A DNA stretch of 64,000 nucleotides from an uncultured Clostridia bacterium (GCA_947629785.1 CANRFB010000008.1:1-64000); one strand, 5' to 3'; numbered from the stretch's first letter, positions 8,258 to 16,826 are shown. A program made the numbers and translations. Notes: generated from the sequence alone by a model not told the origin.

Positions 8258-9163
8258 ATGAAAATAGACAAACTTGTAGGAATTTTATCAATTCTTCTTC
8301 AGAAAGAAAAAGTTACCGTTCATGAACTTGCAGAACTTTATGAAGTTTCCGACCGTACCATATACCGTTATATTGATACACTTGGAATGGCAGGCATACC
8401 TATATTTTCCAAAAGGGGAAACGGCGGGGGCTTTTCTATAATGGAAGGATATAAAATAGACAGAACGCTGCTTTCTTCAAAAGAAATGCGCGCCGTGCTT
8501 GACGGACTGCGAAGCCTTGACAGCGTAAGCAATACGAATTATTACAGCAGACTTATGGAAAAATTCTCGATAGGTTCGTCAATGTCCGTTACAAACGAAA
8601 ATATAATTATTGATCTTTCAGGCTGGGATAAAAGTGCAGTAGCGGATAAAATTGAAATTATAAAAACCGCGATAGAAAACAAAGACAAAATTTCTTTTGA
8701 ATATCATTCTCCGAACGGCGACAGCAGCAGGGTCATTGAACCGTATCACATTATTTATCAGTGGTCCGGTTGGTATGTGTGGGGTTTTTGCACAGACAAA
8801 CAAGACTACAGAATGTTCAAACTTACCCGAATGACCGATCTGAAAAATACAGGCGAAAAATGCGAAAAAAGGGAAATTCCCGCGTATGTTCCCGATAAAT
8901 TATTGCATACCGACGGAGAAATAACGGCTGTAGTGCGTTTTGACGATTCGGTAAAATGGCGGTTAATCGACGAATTCGGCATTGATTTTATTAAATATAA
9001 CAAAAACGACGAAATCGAGGTAACTTTTACATGGTCGGACGTGCCGTCGTTTTTCAGATATATTCTTACTTTCGGAGATAATGCGGAAATCATTTCTCCG
9101 ACAGAATATCGTGAACAGTTTGCCGAACTCCTGAAAAAAATTTCAAAAAAATATGAAATATGA
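8258..9163 (+). CDS. WYL-domain transcriptional regulator (YafY-like)
   Basis: This 301-residue protein has an N-terminal HTH_11 domain (residues 1-60, VHELAELYEVSDRTIYRYID) and a WYL ligand-sensing domain in the second half (YHIIYQWSGWYVWGFCTDKQ, then RMFKLTRMTDL), followed by the WCX-type C-terminal extension. This is the standard WYL regulator architecture. It starts after an AGGAGG site. Its stop codon is embedded in an inverted repeat that precedes the DUF3795 gene, which suggests it controls the downstream cassette. Confidence 0.9.
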   Translation: MKIDKLVGILSILLQKEKVTVHELAELYEVSDRTIYRYIDTLGMAGIPIFSKRGNGGGFSIMEGYKIDRTLLSSKEMRAVLDGLRSLDSVSNTNYYSRLMEKFSIGSSMSVTNENIIIDLSGWDKSAVADKIEIIKTAIENKDKISFEYHSPNGDSSRVIEPYHIIYQWSGWYVWGFCTDKQDYRMFKLTRMTDLKNTGEKCEKREIPAYVPDKLLHTDGEITAVVRFDDSVKWRLIDEFGIDFIKYNKNDEIEVTFTWSDVPSFFRYILTFGDNAEIISPTEYREQFAELLKKISKKYEI

Positions 9164-9176
9164 CATACTGTTGTCA
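9161..9176. promoter_or_regulatory. Inverted-repeat operator candidate overlapping the WYL gene stop codon
   Basis: TGACA-tactgt-TGTCA is a perfect 5-bp inverted repeat with a 6-base centre. Its first three bases are the WYL gene stop codon. It stands 52 bases before the DUF3795 start. A binding site for the WYL regulator is a reasonable inference. Confidence 0.5.
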
Positions 9177-9227
9177 GGTTTAGTATGGTATACTTTTGTT
9201 AAAAGCATATGAAACGAGGTATACTGT

Positions 9228-9509
9228 ATGGAAAAAACTATTGATCTCAGTAAAATTACTCCCTGCGGAGGAAACTGTTCCGACTGCGAACATTTTCAGA
9301 GCGGCAAATGTGCAGGCTGTCTTGAAAACCACGGCGAATGTGTACATATGTGGGAAAACGGCTGTAAAATATTCAGATGCTGCGAAAAACACGGCGTAAA
9401 ATTCTGCGGACTGTGTGAAGAATTTCCCTGCGAATGGCTTTGTAAAACCGCAACATGGGAAGAAAACTTTGTCCAAAAGCTCAGAGATCTTGCCGAAAAA
9501 ATGTCTTAA
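9228..9509 (+). CDS. DUF3795 cysteine-rich protein
   Basis: This is a 93-residue cytosolic protein with many Cys residues in paired spacing (CGGNCSDCEHF, CAGCLENHGEC, CCEKHGVKFCGLCEEFPCEW), typical of the DUF3795 family and suggestive of zinc or iron-sulphur binding. The molecular function of the family is not established. It is the first gene behind the WYL regulator and the 9161-9176 repeat, followed by TfoX-like and GyrI-like genes in the same direction. Confidence 0.85.
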   Translation: MEKTIDLSKITPCGGNCSDCEHFQSGKCAGCLENHGECVHMWENGCKIFRCCEKHGVKFCGLCEEFPCEWLCKTATWEENFVQKLRDLAEKMS

Positions 9510-9534
9510 ACAAATCGGGATTTGAGGTGGAATA

Positions 9535-9855
9535 ATGGCGTCAAGTAAAGAATATTTAGATTTTATTTTAGGGCAATTATCCGAATTGGATGAAATTACA
9601 TATCGGGCTATGATGGGAGAATTTATCATCTATTACTGTGGCAAAATCGTAGGCGGTATCTATGATGACAGGTTGCTTGTAAAACCAATAAAATCAGCAA
9701 TCAGCTATATGCCGACAGCGACCTATGAATTACCATATGAAGGAGCAAAAGAGATGTTGTTGGTAGACGAAGTTGATAACAGAGAGTTTTTGACAGGTTT
9801 ATTTAACGCCATGTATGAGGAACTGCCTGCACCAAAACCGAAAAAGACGAAATAG
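9535..9855 (+). CDS. TfoX/Sxy N-terminal domain protein
   Basis: This 106-residue protein contains a TfoX N-terminal-like domain (YRAMMGEFIIYYCGKIVGGIYDDRLLVKP), named after the Haemophilus competence regulator Sxy but widespread as a stand-alone domain in Firmicutes with no proven role. It ends in a basic tail (PAPKPKKTK). Its leucines are mostly TTA and TTG, while neighbouring genes favour CTT and CTG, a sign of separate origin. It lies 25 bases after DUF3795 and 28 bases before the GyrI-like gene. Confidence 0.8.
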   Translation: MASSKEYLDFILGQLSELDEITYRAMMGEFIIYYCGKIVGGIYDDRLLVKPIKSAISYMPTATYELPYEGAKEMLLVDEVDNREFLTGLFNAMYEELPAPKPKKTK

Positions 9856-9883
9856 ACAACTTCAAATAAAGAGGGTAAAGATC

Positions 9884-10516
9884 ATGTCATTTGATTTCAA
9901 AAAAGAATACAAGGAATTTTATATGCCGCCTAAAAAGCCCACAATAGTTACCGTTCCCGAAATGAATTATATCGCCGTTCGGGGAAAGGGTGACCCCAAC
10001 GCCGAGAACGGCGAATATAAAGCGTCTATCGGGCTTTTGTACGGAATTGCCTTTACAATTAAAATGAGCAAAATGGGAACACATAAAATTGACGGATATT
10101 TTGATTATGTAGTTCCGCCGCTTGAGGGATTCTGGAAACAGTCGGGCGGCGGGGAAATTGACTTTTCCCATAAAGAGAATTTTGAATTTATTTCCGTAAT
10201 ACGCCTGCCTGATTTTGTGACGAAAGAGGAATTTGACTGGGCAGTTTCCGAAGCGGAAAACAAAAAGAAAGCCGATTTTTCAAAGGTGGAATTTTTAACT
10301 TATAATGAGGGGAAATGCGTTCAGTGTATGCACATCGGTCCGTATGACAACGAGCCCGGAACCATTCGTCTTATGCGGGAATTTGCAGAGGAAAAAGGAT
10401 TTGCCACGGACGTTTCAGAAGAAAGACTGCACCATGAAATTTACCTTTCCGACCCGCGGAAATGCGCTCCCGAAAGGCTTAAAACGGTTATCCGTCAGCC
10501 GATAATTAAAAAATAA
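9884..10516 (+). CDS. GyrI-like small-molecule-binding domain protein
   Basis: This 210-residue protein matches the GyrI-like (AraC effector-binding) family: KPTIVTVPEMNYIAVRGKGDP near the start, a middle PPLEGFWKQSGG segment and a late YNEGKCVQCMHIGPYDNEP segment. Relatives bind or hydrolyse hydrophobic compounds. The ATG at 9884 with GAGGG upstream is preferred over an in-frame start that would overlap the TfoX gene. Genes of this type frequently accompany WYL regulators, which fits a detoxification or sensing cassette (inference). A terminator follows. Confidence 0.8.
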   Translation: MSFDFKKEYKEFYMPPKKPTIVTVPEMNYIAVRGKGDPNAENGEYKASIGLLYGIAFTIKMSKMGTHKIDGYFDYVVPPLEGFWKQSGGGEIDFSHKENFEFISVIRLPDFVTKEEFDWAVSEAENKKKADFSKVEFLTYNEGKCVQCMHIGPYDNEPGTIRLMREFAEEKGFATDVSEERLHHEIYLSDPRKCAPERLKTVIRQPIIKK

Positions 10517-10520
10517 TATT

Positions 10521-10557
10521 AAAATCGGAACGGTTTAAAAATGCCGTTCCGATTTTT
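10521..10557 (+). terminator. Intrinsic terminator after the GyrI-like gene
   Basis: AATCGGAACGG and CCGTTCCGATT form an 11-bp stem (10523-10554) followed by a T run. It also faces the end of the convergent pnuC gene. Confidence 0.88.
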
Positions 10558-11249
10558 TATTCCGCTTGTCTTTTCTCCATTTTAGTCCAGTTTATAAAAC
10601 CGTAAAGGTCGTTTATCAGAAACATTGCAAAGCAGATTATTACCGACAGGTAGGAAATATCCTCAAATGCCGCCATTATCCATAACACCAGCAGGACTAC
10701 ATCATTTGAAGCATATGCAAGCGCAAAGAACGGACTTCTGCGGAATGTCAGATACGCCGCGATAAAACTTGTAGTTACCGAAAATGTGCTTGGCGCAAGG
10801 TTGGAAGTTCCGAGATTTTTTAATATGAAATAGAAAATTATCGTCACGAATACGGTAAGCACAAGCATGAAAATTACTTCTTTTAATTTCAGACGGTTGA
10901 CTTTTACTTCCGCCTTGTTGCCTTTGTAGGGGTTTCTGAGCCATGATACAAGAGCTACCGCCGCCATAGGCGCGGACATTCCCAGATAGGTTATCATTTC
11001 TCCGTAATAGGCAAAGGAGTATGAAATTATAGCATAGAATATGCTGAAAATTATTATCAGCACCTGTCCTATGGGATTGCCTTTTGCGTTGAAAATAAGC
11101 GCGGTCACGCCTATTACCGAAGCCGTCAGCGTCAGATAATTTACCCTGTCAAATATGAAAAACGAAACGATTATCAGAATTACCGAAGAACTCCATAAAA
11201 TAAGTTCTCCCTTTGAAAAATAATTTTTAATTTTTTGAAATGCGTTCAT
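10557..11249 (-). CDS. pnuC: PnuC-type nicotinamide riboside / NMN transporter
   Basis: This 230-residue integral membrane protein has about seven hydrophobic segments and matches the PnuC family, including FRRSPFFALAYASNDVVLLVLW and the late INDLYGFINW motif. PnuC proteins facilitate uptake of vitamin B3 forms, mainly nicotinamide riboside, for NAD synthesis. It is a single gene downstream of purL, separated from it by a hairpin. No NAD-related riboswitch or NadR gene is visible beside it. Thiamine (PnuT) or riboflavin (PnuX) paralogues are an alternative, since ligand specificity cannot be read from the sequence by eye. Confidence 0.85.
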   Translation of the reverse strand: MNAFQKIKNYFSKGELILWSSSVILIIVSFFIFDRVNYLTLTASVIGVTALIFNAKGNPIGQVLIIIFSIFYAIISYSFAYYGEMITYLGMSAPMAAVALVSWLRNPYKGNKAEVKVNRLKLKEVIFMLVLTVFVTIIFYFILKNLGTSNLAPSTFSVTTSFIAAYLTFRRSPFFALAYASNDVVLLVLWIMAAFEDISYLSVIICFAMFLINDLYGFINWTKMEKRQAE

Positions 11250-11267
11250 AAAAACTCCGTATAAAAT

Positions 11268-11294
11268 CGGCGGTCATAATAATAGTGACCGCCG
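11268..11294 (-). terminator. Hairpin between purL and pnuC
   Basis: CGGCGGTCA and TGACCGCCG form a perfect 9-bp stem. The T tract is weak on the minus strand (ATTTTAT), so it may be a leaky terminator that lets some transcription into pnuC. Confidence 0.55.
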
Positions 11295-11304
11295 AAAAGT
11301 TTTT

Positions 11305-14300
11305 TTATTTGAAATACGCAACTCCGCTTTCAAATATCTTCTGGTCTTTGTTTCCCGGAACGTTCTTGCATATTTCCGAACCGATACGCTCACTGTGCGC
11401 CATCTTTCCGAGAATACGTCCGTCAGGCGAAGTAATTCCCTCAATTGCTTCATAGGAAGTATTGGGATTGTAACGAATATCGAGAGTCGGTTCGCCGTTC
11501 ATATCAACATACTGGAACGCTATCTGTCCGTTGTCCGCAAGCTGTTTTATAAGTTCGGGAGAAGCTACAAAACGTCCCTCACCGTGGGAGATCGCAACTC
11601 TGTGAATTTCTCCCACTTCACAGCCCGCAAGCCATGGAGACTTGTTTGAAGCAACTCTTGTGCGGACCATCATTGATTGGTGTCTGCCTATGGTGTTGAA
11701 AGTAAGGGTAGGGGAGTTCTCCGTCATGTCAACAATTTTTCCGTACGGAACAAGTCCCAGTTTTATAAGCGCTTGGAAACCGTTGCATATGCCTAACATA
11801 AGTCCGTCACGGTTGTCAAGAAGATCGTGGACTGCGTCTTTTATGCGGGGATTTCTGAAAAATGCGGTAATGAATTTTCCCGAACCGTCTGGTTCGTCGC
11901 CGCCTGAGAAACCTCCGGGGATCATGATTATCTGGCTTTGCTTTACAGCCTTTTCAAAGTATGAAACGCTGTCCTCAAGTGCTGCGGAGGAAAGGTTCTT
12001 TATTACCACAACTTCAGGAACTGCTCCCGCGCGTTCAAAGACTCTTGCAGTGTCATATTCGCAGTTAGTGCCGGGGAATACGGGTATAAGCACTCTCGGT
12101 TTTGCAAATGACGAAGCGTGCTGAACGGATTCTTTTGCGGTGTATGTGAATATCTTTGCGGGCTTCTGTTCTGTCCTTATATTGCAGGGGAAAACAGGTT
12201 CAAGTTTGTCCTCCCACTTTTTCTGGATATTTGCCATATCAACGGTGTAAGTTTTGCAGTCAATGATATATTCGGGAATGGTCTCGCCGATAACATTTTC
12301 CACCGTGAACGGATCGCCGTTCAGTTCAATGACAAATGAACCGTATCTTGAATAGAACATCAGATCGTCGGAAAGTTTCTTGCCGAACTTGAAGCCTATT
12401 CGGTTTCCCAAGGACATTTTTGCCACCGCTTCCGCGACGCCGCCGAATCCTAAAGCCCATACGGCAGCGGCAGAACCGTCCGCAATTAGTTTTTCAACAC
12501 GTTCAAAGCAGGATTTTACACTGTCAAATACAGGCAGTCCGTTTTCGTCCAGATCAGGGGTGATGAGGATAACTTTGTCGCCCGCTTTCTTGAATTCGGG
12601 GGAAATGATCTTCTTTGCTGAGGCAGTCGATACAGCAAAGGAAACAAGCGTTGCGGGAACGTCTATATTTTCAAATGTTCCCGACATTGAATCCTTGCCG
12701 CCGATAGCGCCGCAGCCAAGTTCAAGCTGTGCCTTGAACGCACCTAAAAGCGCGGAGAAAGGCTTTCCCCAGCGGGTGGGATTGTCCTGCGTTCTTTCAA
12801 AATATTCTTGGAAAGTCAGCCAGCAGTTTTTGTAGCTTCCGCCTGCGGCAACGACTTTTGCAATTGATTCAATGACAGCAAATATCGCTCCGTGGTACGG
12901 ACTCTTGTCGCTGATGTACGGATTGTAGCCCCAGCCCATAATTGAACAGGTGTCCGTTTCTCCTTTAAGAACGGGGATCTTTGCCGCCATAGTCTGTGTC
13001 GGAGTAAGCTGATAAGCGCCGCCGTAAGGCATTAAGATCGTTCCTGCGCCGATAGTCGAGTCAAAGCGCTCTACAAGTCCCTTTTGCGAGCATACATTGA
13101 GATTGCTCATAAGCTGTTCCCAGCTTTCGGGAGTGTCGCTGTAAGTTTTCATCTGTGTTGTTACGGGAACGGGAACGGCAACTGTAGTGTGCTTTTCCGC
13201 GCCGTTTGAATTGAGGAACTCTCTTGAAAGGTCAACTATTACCTTTCCGTTCCAAGTCATTTTAAGACGTGGTTCTTCGGTGACAATGGCAACTTTGGTG
13301 GCTTCGAGATTTTCCTTGGCGGCTTCGGCAATAAATTTCTCCTCGTCCTCTTTGCGGACAACTACTGCCATACGTTCCTGACTTTCAGAAATTGCCAGTT
13401 CCGTGCCGTCCAGACCGTCATATTTTTTGGGAACTTTGTTAAGATCTATAACAAGACCGTCCGTAAGTTCGCCGATAGCTACCGAAACGCCGCCTGCGCC
13501 GAAATCATTGCAGCGCTTAATCATCTTTGTAACATCGGGATTTCTGAAAAGTCTCTGGAGCTTTCTTTCTTCGGCAGGATTACCTTTCTGAACTTCCGCG
13601 CCGCAATGTTCGAGGGAAGCCTCTGTATGGGATTTGGAAGAACCCGTTGCGCCGCCGCAGCCATCACGTCCCGTTCTTCCGCCCAGAAGTATGATAATAT
13701 CATCGGGAACGGGGACTTCGCGGATAACGTTTTCCTTCGGGGCAGCACCGAGAACCGCGCCTATTTCAAGACGTTTTGCAACATATCCCGGGTGATAAAC
13801 TTCCGAAACGTGACCCGTGGCAAGACCGATCTGGTTTCCGTAGGAACTGTAACCGTTTGCCGCGCCCACGGTAATTTTCCTCTGGGGCAGCTTTCCGTGA
13901 ATGGTATCTTCAACGGGAACAAGGGGATTTGCCGCGCCTGTAACGCGCATCGCCTGATAAACGTAGGAACGTCCCGACAGCGGGTCGCGGATCGCACCGC
14001 CAAGACAGGTAGCCGCGCCGCCGAAAGGTTCGATCTCGGTGGGGTGGTTGTGTGTCTCGTTCTTGAACATCAGCAGCCAGTCCTGAAGTTCGCCGTCAAC
14101 ATCTACTTTAATTTCAACGGAGCAGGCGTTTATTTCCTCGGATTCGTCAAGATTTTTGAGAACGCCGTCCTTTTTCAGTTTTTTAGCGGCGATTGTGGCA
14201 ATATCCATAAGAGTTATGGGCTTGTCCGTCCTGCCAAGTTCTTTGCGCACTTCAATGTACTTGTCATAGGTCTTTCTGATATAGTCGGCGTTGATGGACG

Positions 14301-15012
14301 CATTGTCAATAATTGTGGAGAACGTGGTGTGGCGGCAGTGATCCGACCAGTATGTGTCTATCATTCGTATTTCGGTAATTGTGGGGTCGCGCTTTTCCTC
14401 GTTCTTAAAGTAATTCTGGCAGAATTTAATATCGTCCAGATCCATCGCAAGACCGAAATCATCAATGAACTTTGCAAGTTCCACTTCTTTAAGATGTATA
14501 AAATTTTCCAGAGTCTTTACTTCCGTGGGAATATCATAGTCCGAAGCAAGGGTGTCCGCTTCATCAAGGGAAGCTTCACGGCTTTCAACAGGGTTTATTA
14601 TGTATGATTTAAGCTTTGCAGTTTCCGCGGGGTCAAGTTTTCCGTCAATAATGTAAATGCGTGCGTTGCGTATGCGGCAGCGTTCTCCCTGAGTGAGAAT
14701 CTGTATGCACTGTTCGCAGGAATCGGCTCTCTGATCGAACTGTCCGGGGAGGAATTCCACGGCAAATACCGACTCGGTGTCTTTAAGCTGCGGAAGCGTT
14801 CTGCTGCAAACGTCAACAGCGGGCTCGGAAAAGACGTTTGTAATTGCAAGTTCAAAATCCTCCTTGCTTAATCCTTCCGCATCGTAACGGTTCAGAATGC
14901 GGATATTCCGCAAATCGTCAAGGCGCAGAGCTGTTTTGACGTCCGAAAGAAGATTCTTTGCTTCAACGGCGTATTCAGGCTTTTTTTCAACATAAATACG
15001 ATATACTGACAT
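11305..15012 (-). CDS. purL: Phosphoribosylformylglycinamidine synthase, fused PurS-PurL-PurQ type
   Basis: This 1235-residue enzyme converts FGAR, ATP and glutamine to FGAM in purine synthesis. The N-terminal 150 residues are PurS-like, followed by two FGAM-synthase halves (NETHNHPTEIEPFGGAATC near residue 325; DFGAGGVSVAIGELTDG). The C-terminal glutaminase domain starts about residue 972, with its nucleophile Cys in GICNGFQ near 1075 and HGEGRF downstream. This fused single-chain form is common in Clostridia, unlike the separate PurS/Q/L of Bacillus. It lies 14 bases after mtaB and probably shares its transcript. No other purine gene is in view. Confidence 0.95.
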   Translation of the reverse strand: MSVYRIYVEKKPEYAVEAKNLLSDVKTALRLDDLRNIRILNRYDAEGLSKEDFELAITNVFSEPAVDVCSRTLPQLKDTESVFAVEFLPGQFDQRADSCEQCIQILTQGERCRIRNARIYIIDGKLDPAETAKLKSYIINPVESREASLDEADTLASDYDIPTEVKTLENFIHLKEVELAKFIDDFGLAMDLDDIKFCQNYFKNEEKRDPTITEIRMIDTYWSDHCRHTTFSTIIDNASINADYIRKTYDKYIEVRKELGRTDKPITLMDIATIAAKKLKKDGVLKNLDESEEINACSVEIKVDVDGELQDWLLMFKNETHNHPTEIEPFGGAATCLGGAIRDPLSGRSYVYQAMRVTGAANPLVPVEDTIHGKLPQRKITVGAANGYSSYGNQIGLATGHVSEVYHPGYVAKRLEIGAVLGAAPKENVIREVPVPDDIIILLGGRTGRDGCGGATGSSKSHTEASLEHCGAEVQKGNPAEERKLQRLFRNPDVTKMIKRCNDFGAGGVSVAIGELTDGLVIDLNKVPKKYDGLDGTELAISESQERMAVVVRKEDEEKFIAEAAKENLEATKVAIVTEEPRLKMTWNGKVIVDLSREFLNSNGAEKHTTVAVPVPVTTQMKTYSDTPESWEQLMSNLNVCSQKGLVERFDSTIGAGTILMPYGGAYQLTPTQTMAAKIPVLKGETDTCSIMGWGYNPYISDKSPYHGAIFAVIESIAKVVAAGGSYKNCWLTFQEYFERTQDNPTRWGKPFSALLGAFKAQLELGCGAIGGKDSMSGTFENIDVPATLVSFAVSTASAKKIISPEFKKAGDKVILITPDLDENGLPVFDSVKSCFERVEKLIADGSAAAVWALGFGGVAEAVAKMSLGNRIGFKFGKKLSDDLMFYSRYGSFVIELNGDPFTVENVIGETIPEYIIDCKTYTVDMANIQKKWEDKLEPVFPCNIRTEQKPAKIFTYTAKESVQHASSFAKPRVLIPVFPGTNCEYDTARVFERAGAVPEVVVIKNLSSAALEDSVSYFEKAVKQSQIIMIPGGFSGGDEPDGSGKFITAFFRNPRIKDAVHDLLDNRDGLMLGICNGFQALIKLGLVPYGKIVDMTENSPTLTFNTIGRHQSMMVRTRVASNKSPWLAGCEVGEIHRVAISHGEGRFVASPELIKQLADNGQIAFQYVDMNGEPTLDIRYNPNTSYEAIEGITSPDGRILGKMAHSERIGSEICKNVPGNKDQKIFESGVAYFK

Positions 15013-15026
15013 ATTTTATACTCTCC

Positions 15027-16334
15027 TTAATGGTTTGATACGATTTCACCTATGCAATGATCTTTCCCTGCTTCTACTATTTTAACATAAAAAAGTTTAT
15101 TGCGCAAACTTTTCTCTGAATATTTTGTTAATATTTTTACTTTTGTATAATTCGGTGTATATCCGTTGTGAACACCGTCCGCTTTTTCACGTTCAAAAAG
15201 CACGGGAAACACTTTTCCCACCTGACTTTTAAGGAAATTCTTCCTGCTTCGGGACATGGCGCATTCCATTTCGGCGGCTCGGCGGTGTTTTATCTCCTGC
15301 GGAACCTGATTGGGCATTTCCGCAGCAGTAGTACCGCTTCGGCGTGAATAGGGGAATATGTGCGCTTTTGCAAAGCCTATGCTTTCGGCAAATTTCAGCG
15401 ATTTCCTGAAATCTTCGTCAGTTTCCCCCGGGAAACCCACCATAATGTCGGTCGTTATGGAACAGTCGGGGAAATTTTCCCGCAGCGTTCCCACAAGTTT
15501 TGCGTAGTCCGCCGAAAGATAGCGGCGGTGCATTGCCTTTAAAGTCTTGTCGCAGCCGCTTTGCAGCGACAGGTGAAAGTGGGGACAGAGCTTTTCAAGA
15601 GCGGAAAGCCGTTTTACAGTGTCATCTGTTATCATTTCAGGTTCTATGGAACTCAGCCTGACACGTTCTATGCCGTCAATCGAACAGACGGCTTCCACTG
15701 CGTCCGCAAGCTGCTTTCCTAAGTCAATGCCATAAAATGAAAGGTTTATTCCCGTAAGGACTATTTCCTTGTAACCTGCTGCTGAAAGAGTTTCAGCTTC
15801 GGAAATTATGTCCGCAAGCGGTTTTGAACGGAAATTTCCCCGCGAATAGGGGATAATGCAGTAAGTGCAGAACATTCCACAGCCGTCCTGAATTTTCATG
15901 AACCCGCGGGTGTTGTTTTCGTAACCTTTGTTTGAACAACTTTCAAAGGTTTCGTTTCTTGAATATTCACATATTTCAACTGTTCTTTTGCGGCTTTTCA
16001 TGTAGTCCGAAACCATTTCCGGAAGTTTGCCCCTGTTTTTAGTGCCTGTTATAATGTCCGCCTCGCCGAGTTTTTCCGCTTCTGCCCCGAAAGCCTGCGG
16101 GAAACAGCCTGTCAGCACGATAATGCTGTCCGGATAGGTGCGTTTAAGGCGGCGAAGTTCCTTTTTCATCTTTTTGTCGCCGGTTTCGGTGACGGTGCAG
16201 GAATTTATAACAAATATGTCCGCGGCGGATTCTTCTGCGGAAATGTCAAATCCCGCTTCGGAAAAACGCTGTTTCATATTTTCTGTCTCATAAAGATTTA
16301 CCTTGCAGCCAAAGGTAAAAAAATAAACATTCAT
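15027..16334 (-). CDS. mtaB: tRNA t6A37 methylthiotransferase MtaB
   Basis: This 435-residue radical-SAM methylthiotransferase makes ms2t6A at position 37 of tRNAs that read ANN codons. The N-terminal domain carries Cys10 (FGCKVN, characteristic of MtaB over MiaB), Cys46 and Cys77 for one [4Fe-4S] cluster. The radical SAM motif CGMFCTYC (Cys152, 156, 159) holds the other, and a short TRAM-like region ends the protein. It lies directly upstream of purL with a 14-base gap. Confidence 0.93.
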   Translation of the reverse strand: MNVYFFTFGCKVNLYETENMKQRFSEAGFDISAEESAADIFVINSCTVTETGDKKMKKELRRLKRTYPDSIIVLTGCFPQAFGAEAEKLGEADIITGTKNRGKLPEMVSDYMKSRKRTVEICEYSRNETFESCSNKGYENNTRGFMKIQDGCGMFCTYCIIPYSRGNFRSKPLADIISEAETLSAAGYKEIVLTGINLSFYGIDLGKQLADAVEAVCSIDGIERVRLSSIEPEMITDDTVKRLSALEKLCPHFHLSLQSGCDKTLKAMHRRYLSADYAKLVGTLRENFPDCSITTDIMVGFPGETDEDFRKSLKFAESIGFAKAHIFPYSRRSGTTAAEMPNQVPQEIKHRRAAEMECAMSRSRKNFLKSQVGKVFPVLFEREKADGVHNGYTPNYTKVKILTKYSEKSLRNKLFYVKIVEAGKDHCIGEIVSNH

Positions 16335-16402
16335 AAAAACACCACATTTATTTTGTGCAAAATGCTAAAATTTTCTTGCAAAGGTTTGTAATTAAATTTG
16401 TA

Positions 16403-16436
16403 GTATTCACAATAATAAAAAAATTTTTGTGAATAC
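16403..16436. promoter_or_regulatory. Inverted repeat immediately upstream of the HPr-like gene promoter
   Basis: GTATTCACAA and TTGTGAATAC form perfect 10-base arms with a 14-base A/T-rich centre. The right arm ends two bases before the -35 box, so it could be an operator or activator site. As RNA from the minus strand it would lie upstream of mtaB. Confidence 0.5.
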
Positions 16437-16438
16437 CC

Positions 16439-16467
16439 TTGACTTGGGGACGGAAAACTGCTATGCT
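16439..16467 (+). promoter_or_regulatory. Sigma-A promoter of the HPr-like gene
   Basis: TTGACT, 17 bases, TATGCT. The gene starts 63 bases after the -10 box. Confidence 0.8.
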
Positions 16468-16529
16468 ATAAATAAGCTTGAAGGCAGAAGCCCGAAAGCA
16501 GATAATTTTTGAAATTGGAGGGACAAATC

Positions 16530-16760
16530 ATGAACAAAGCCACAGTTATGCTTGGTACTATCAACGATGTCAAGAGCTTTGTAACAGTTGTATCTCAGTG
16601 CGATTACGATGTTGATCTTATCTCCGGAAGATATGCTGTTGATGCAAAGTCGATCATGGGTATTTTCAGCCTTGATCTTTCAAAACCCATCAAGCTTGAA
16701 GCACATACCGATGATGCGTCCGAATTCTTTGCACAGATCAAGCAGTTCATTGTTGAATGA
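16530..16760 (+). CDS. HPr-like protein without the catalytic histidine (Crh-like)
   Basis: This 76-residue protein has an HPr-like fold pattern (DLISGRYAVDAKSIMGIFSLDL) but lacks the GLHARPA loop: the residues after the first strand read MLGTINDVKSFV, with no His near position 15. The Ser of the KSIMGIFSL motif, equivalent to Ser46 that HPr kinase phosphorylates, is kept. This resembles Bacillus Crh, which signals in catabolite control but does not carry phosphate in PTS transport. The start is set by GGAGGGA at 16517-16523. It stands alone between mtaB and a convergent pyrB. Ligand partners such as CcpA are inferred. Confidence 0.8.
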   Translation: MNKATVMLGTINDVKSFVTVVSQCDYDVDLISGRYAVDAKSIMGIFSLDLSKPIKLEAHTDDASEFFAQIKQFIVE

Positions 16761-16789
16761 TTTTAAAGCAAACTAATATTTACGGTCAT

Positions 16790-16825
16790 ATCGGCGAAAG
16801 TTATCCTTTCGCCGATTTTCCGTTT
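16790..16825 (+). terminator. Intrinsic terminator after the HPr-like gene
   Basis: ATCGGCGAAAG and CTTTCGCCGAT form an 11-bp stem with a 5-base loop, followed by TTTCCGTTTC. Confidence 0.8.
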
Positions 16826-16826
16826 C

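Noticed and set aside
13606-14607. Long open frame on the plus strand opposite purL
   Set aside because: It lies fully antisense to the conserved PurL coding sequence, shows no recognisable domain and has no ribosome site. It is a by-product of codon bias on the opposite strand.
16403-16436. Rex (redox repressor) operator
   Set aside because: Rex sites read TTGTGAA-N4-TTCACAA. Here the half-sites face the other way and are 14 bases apart.
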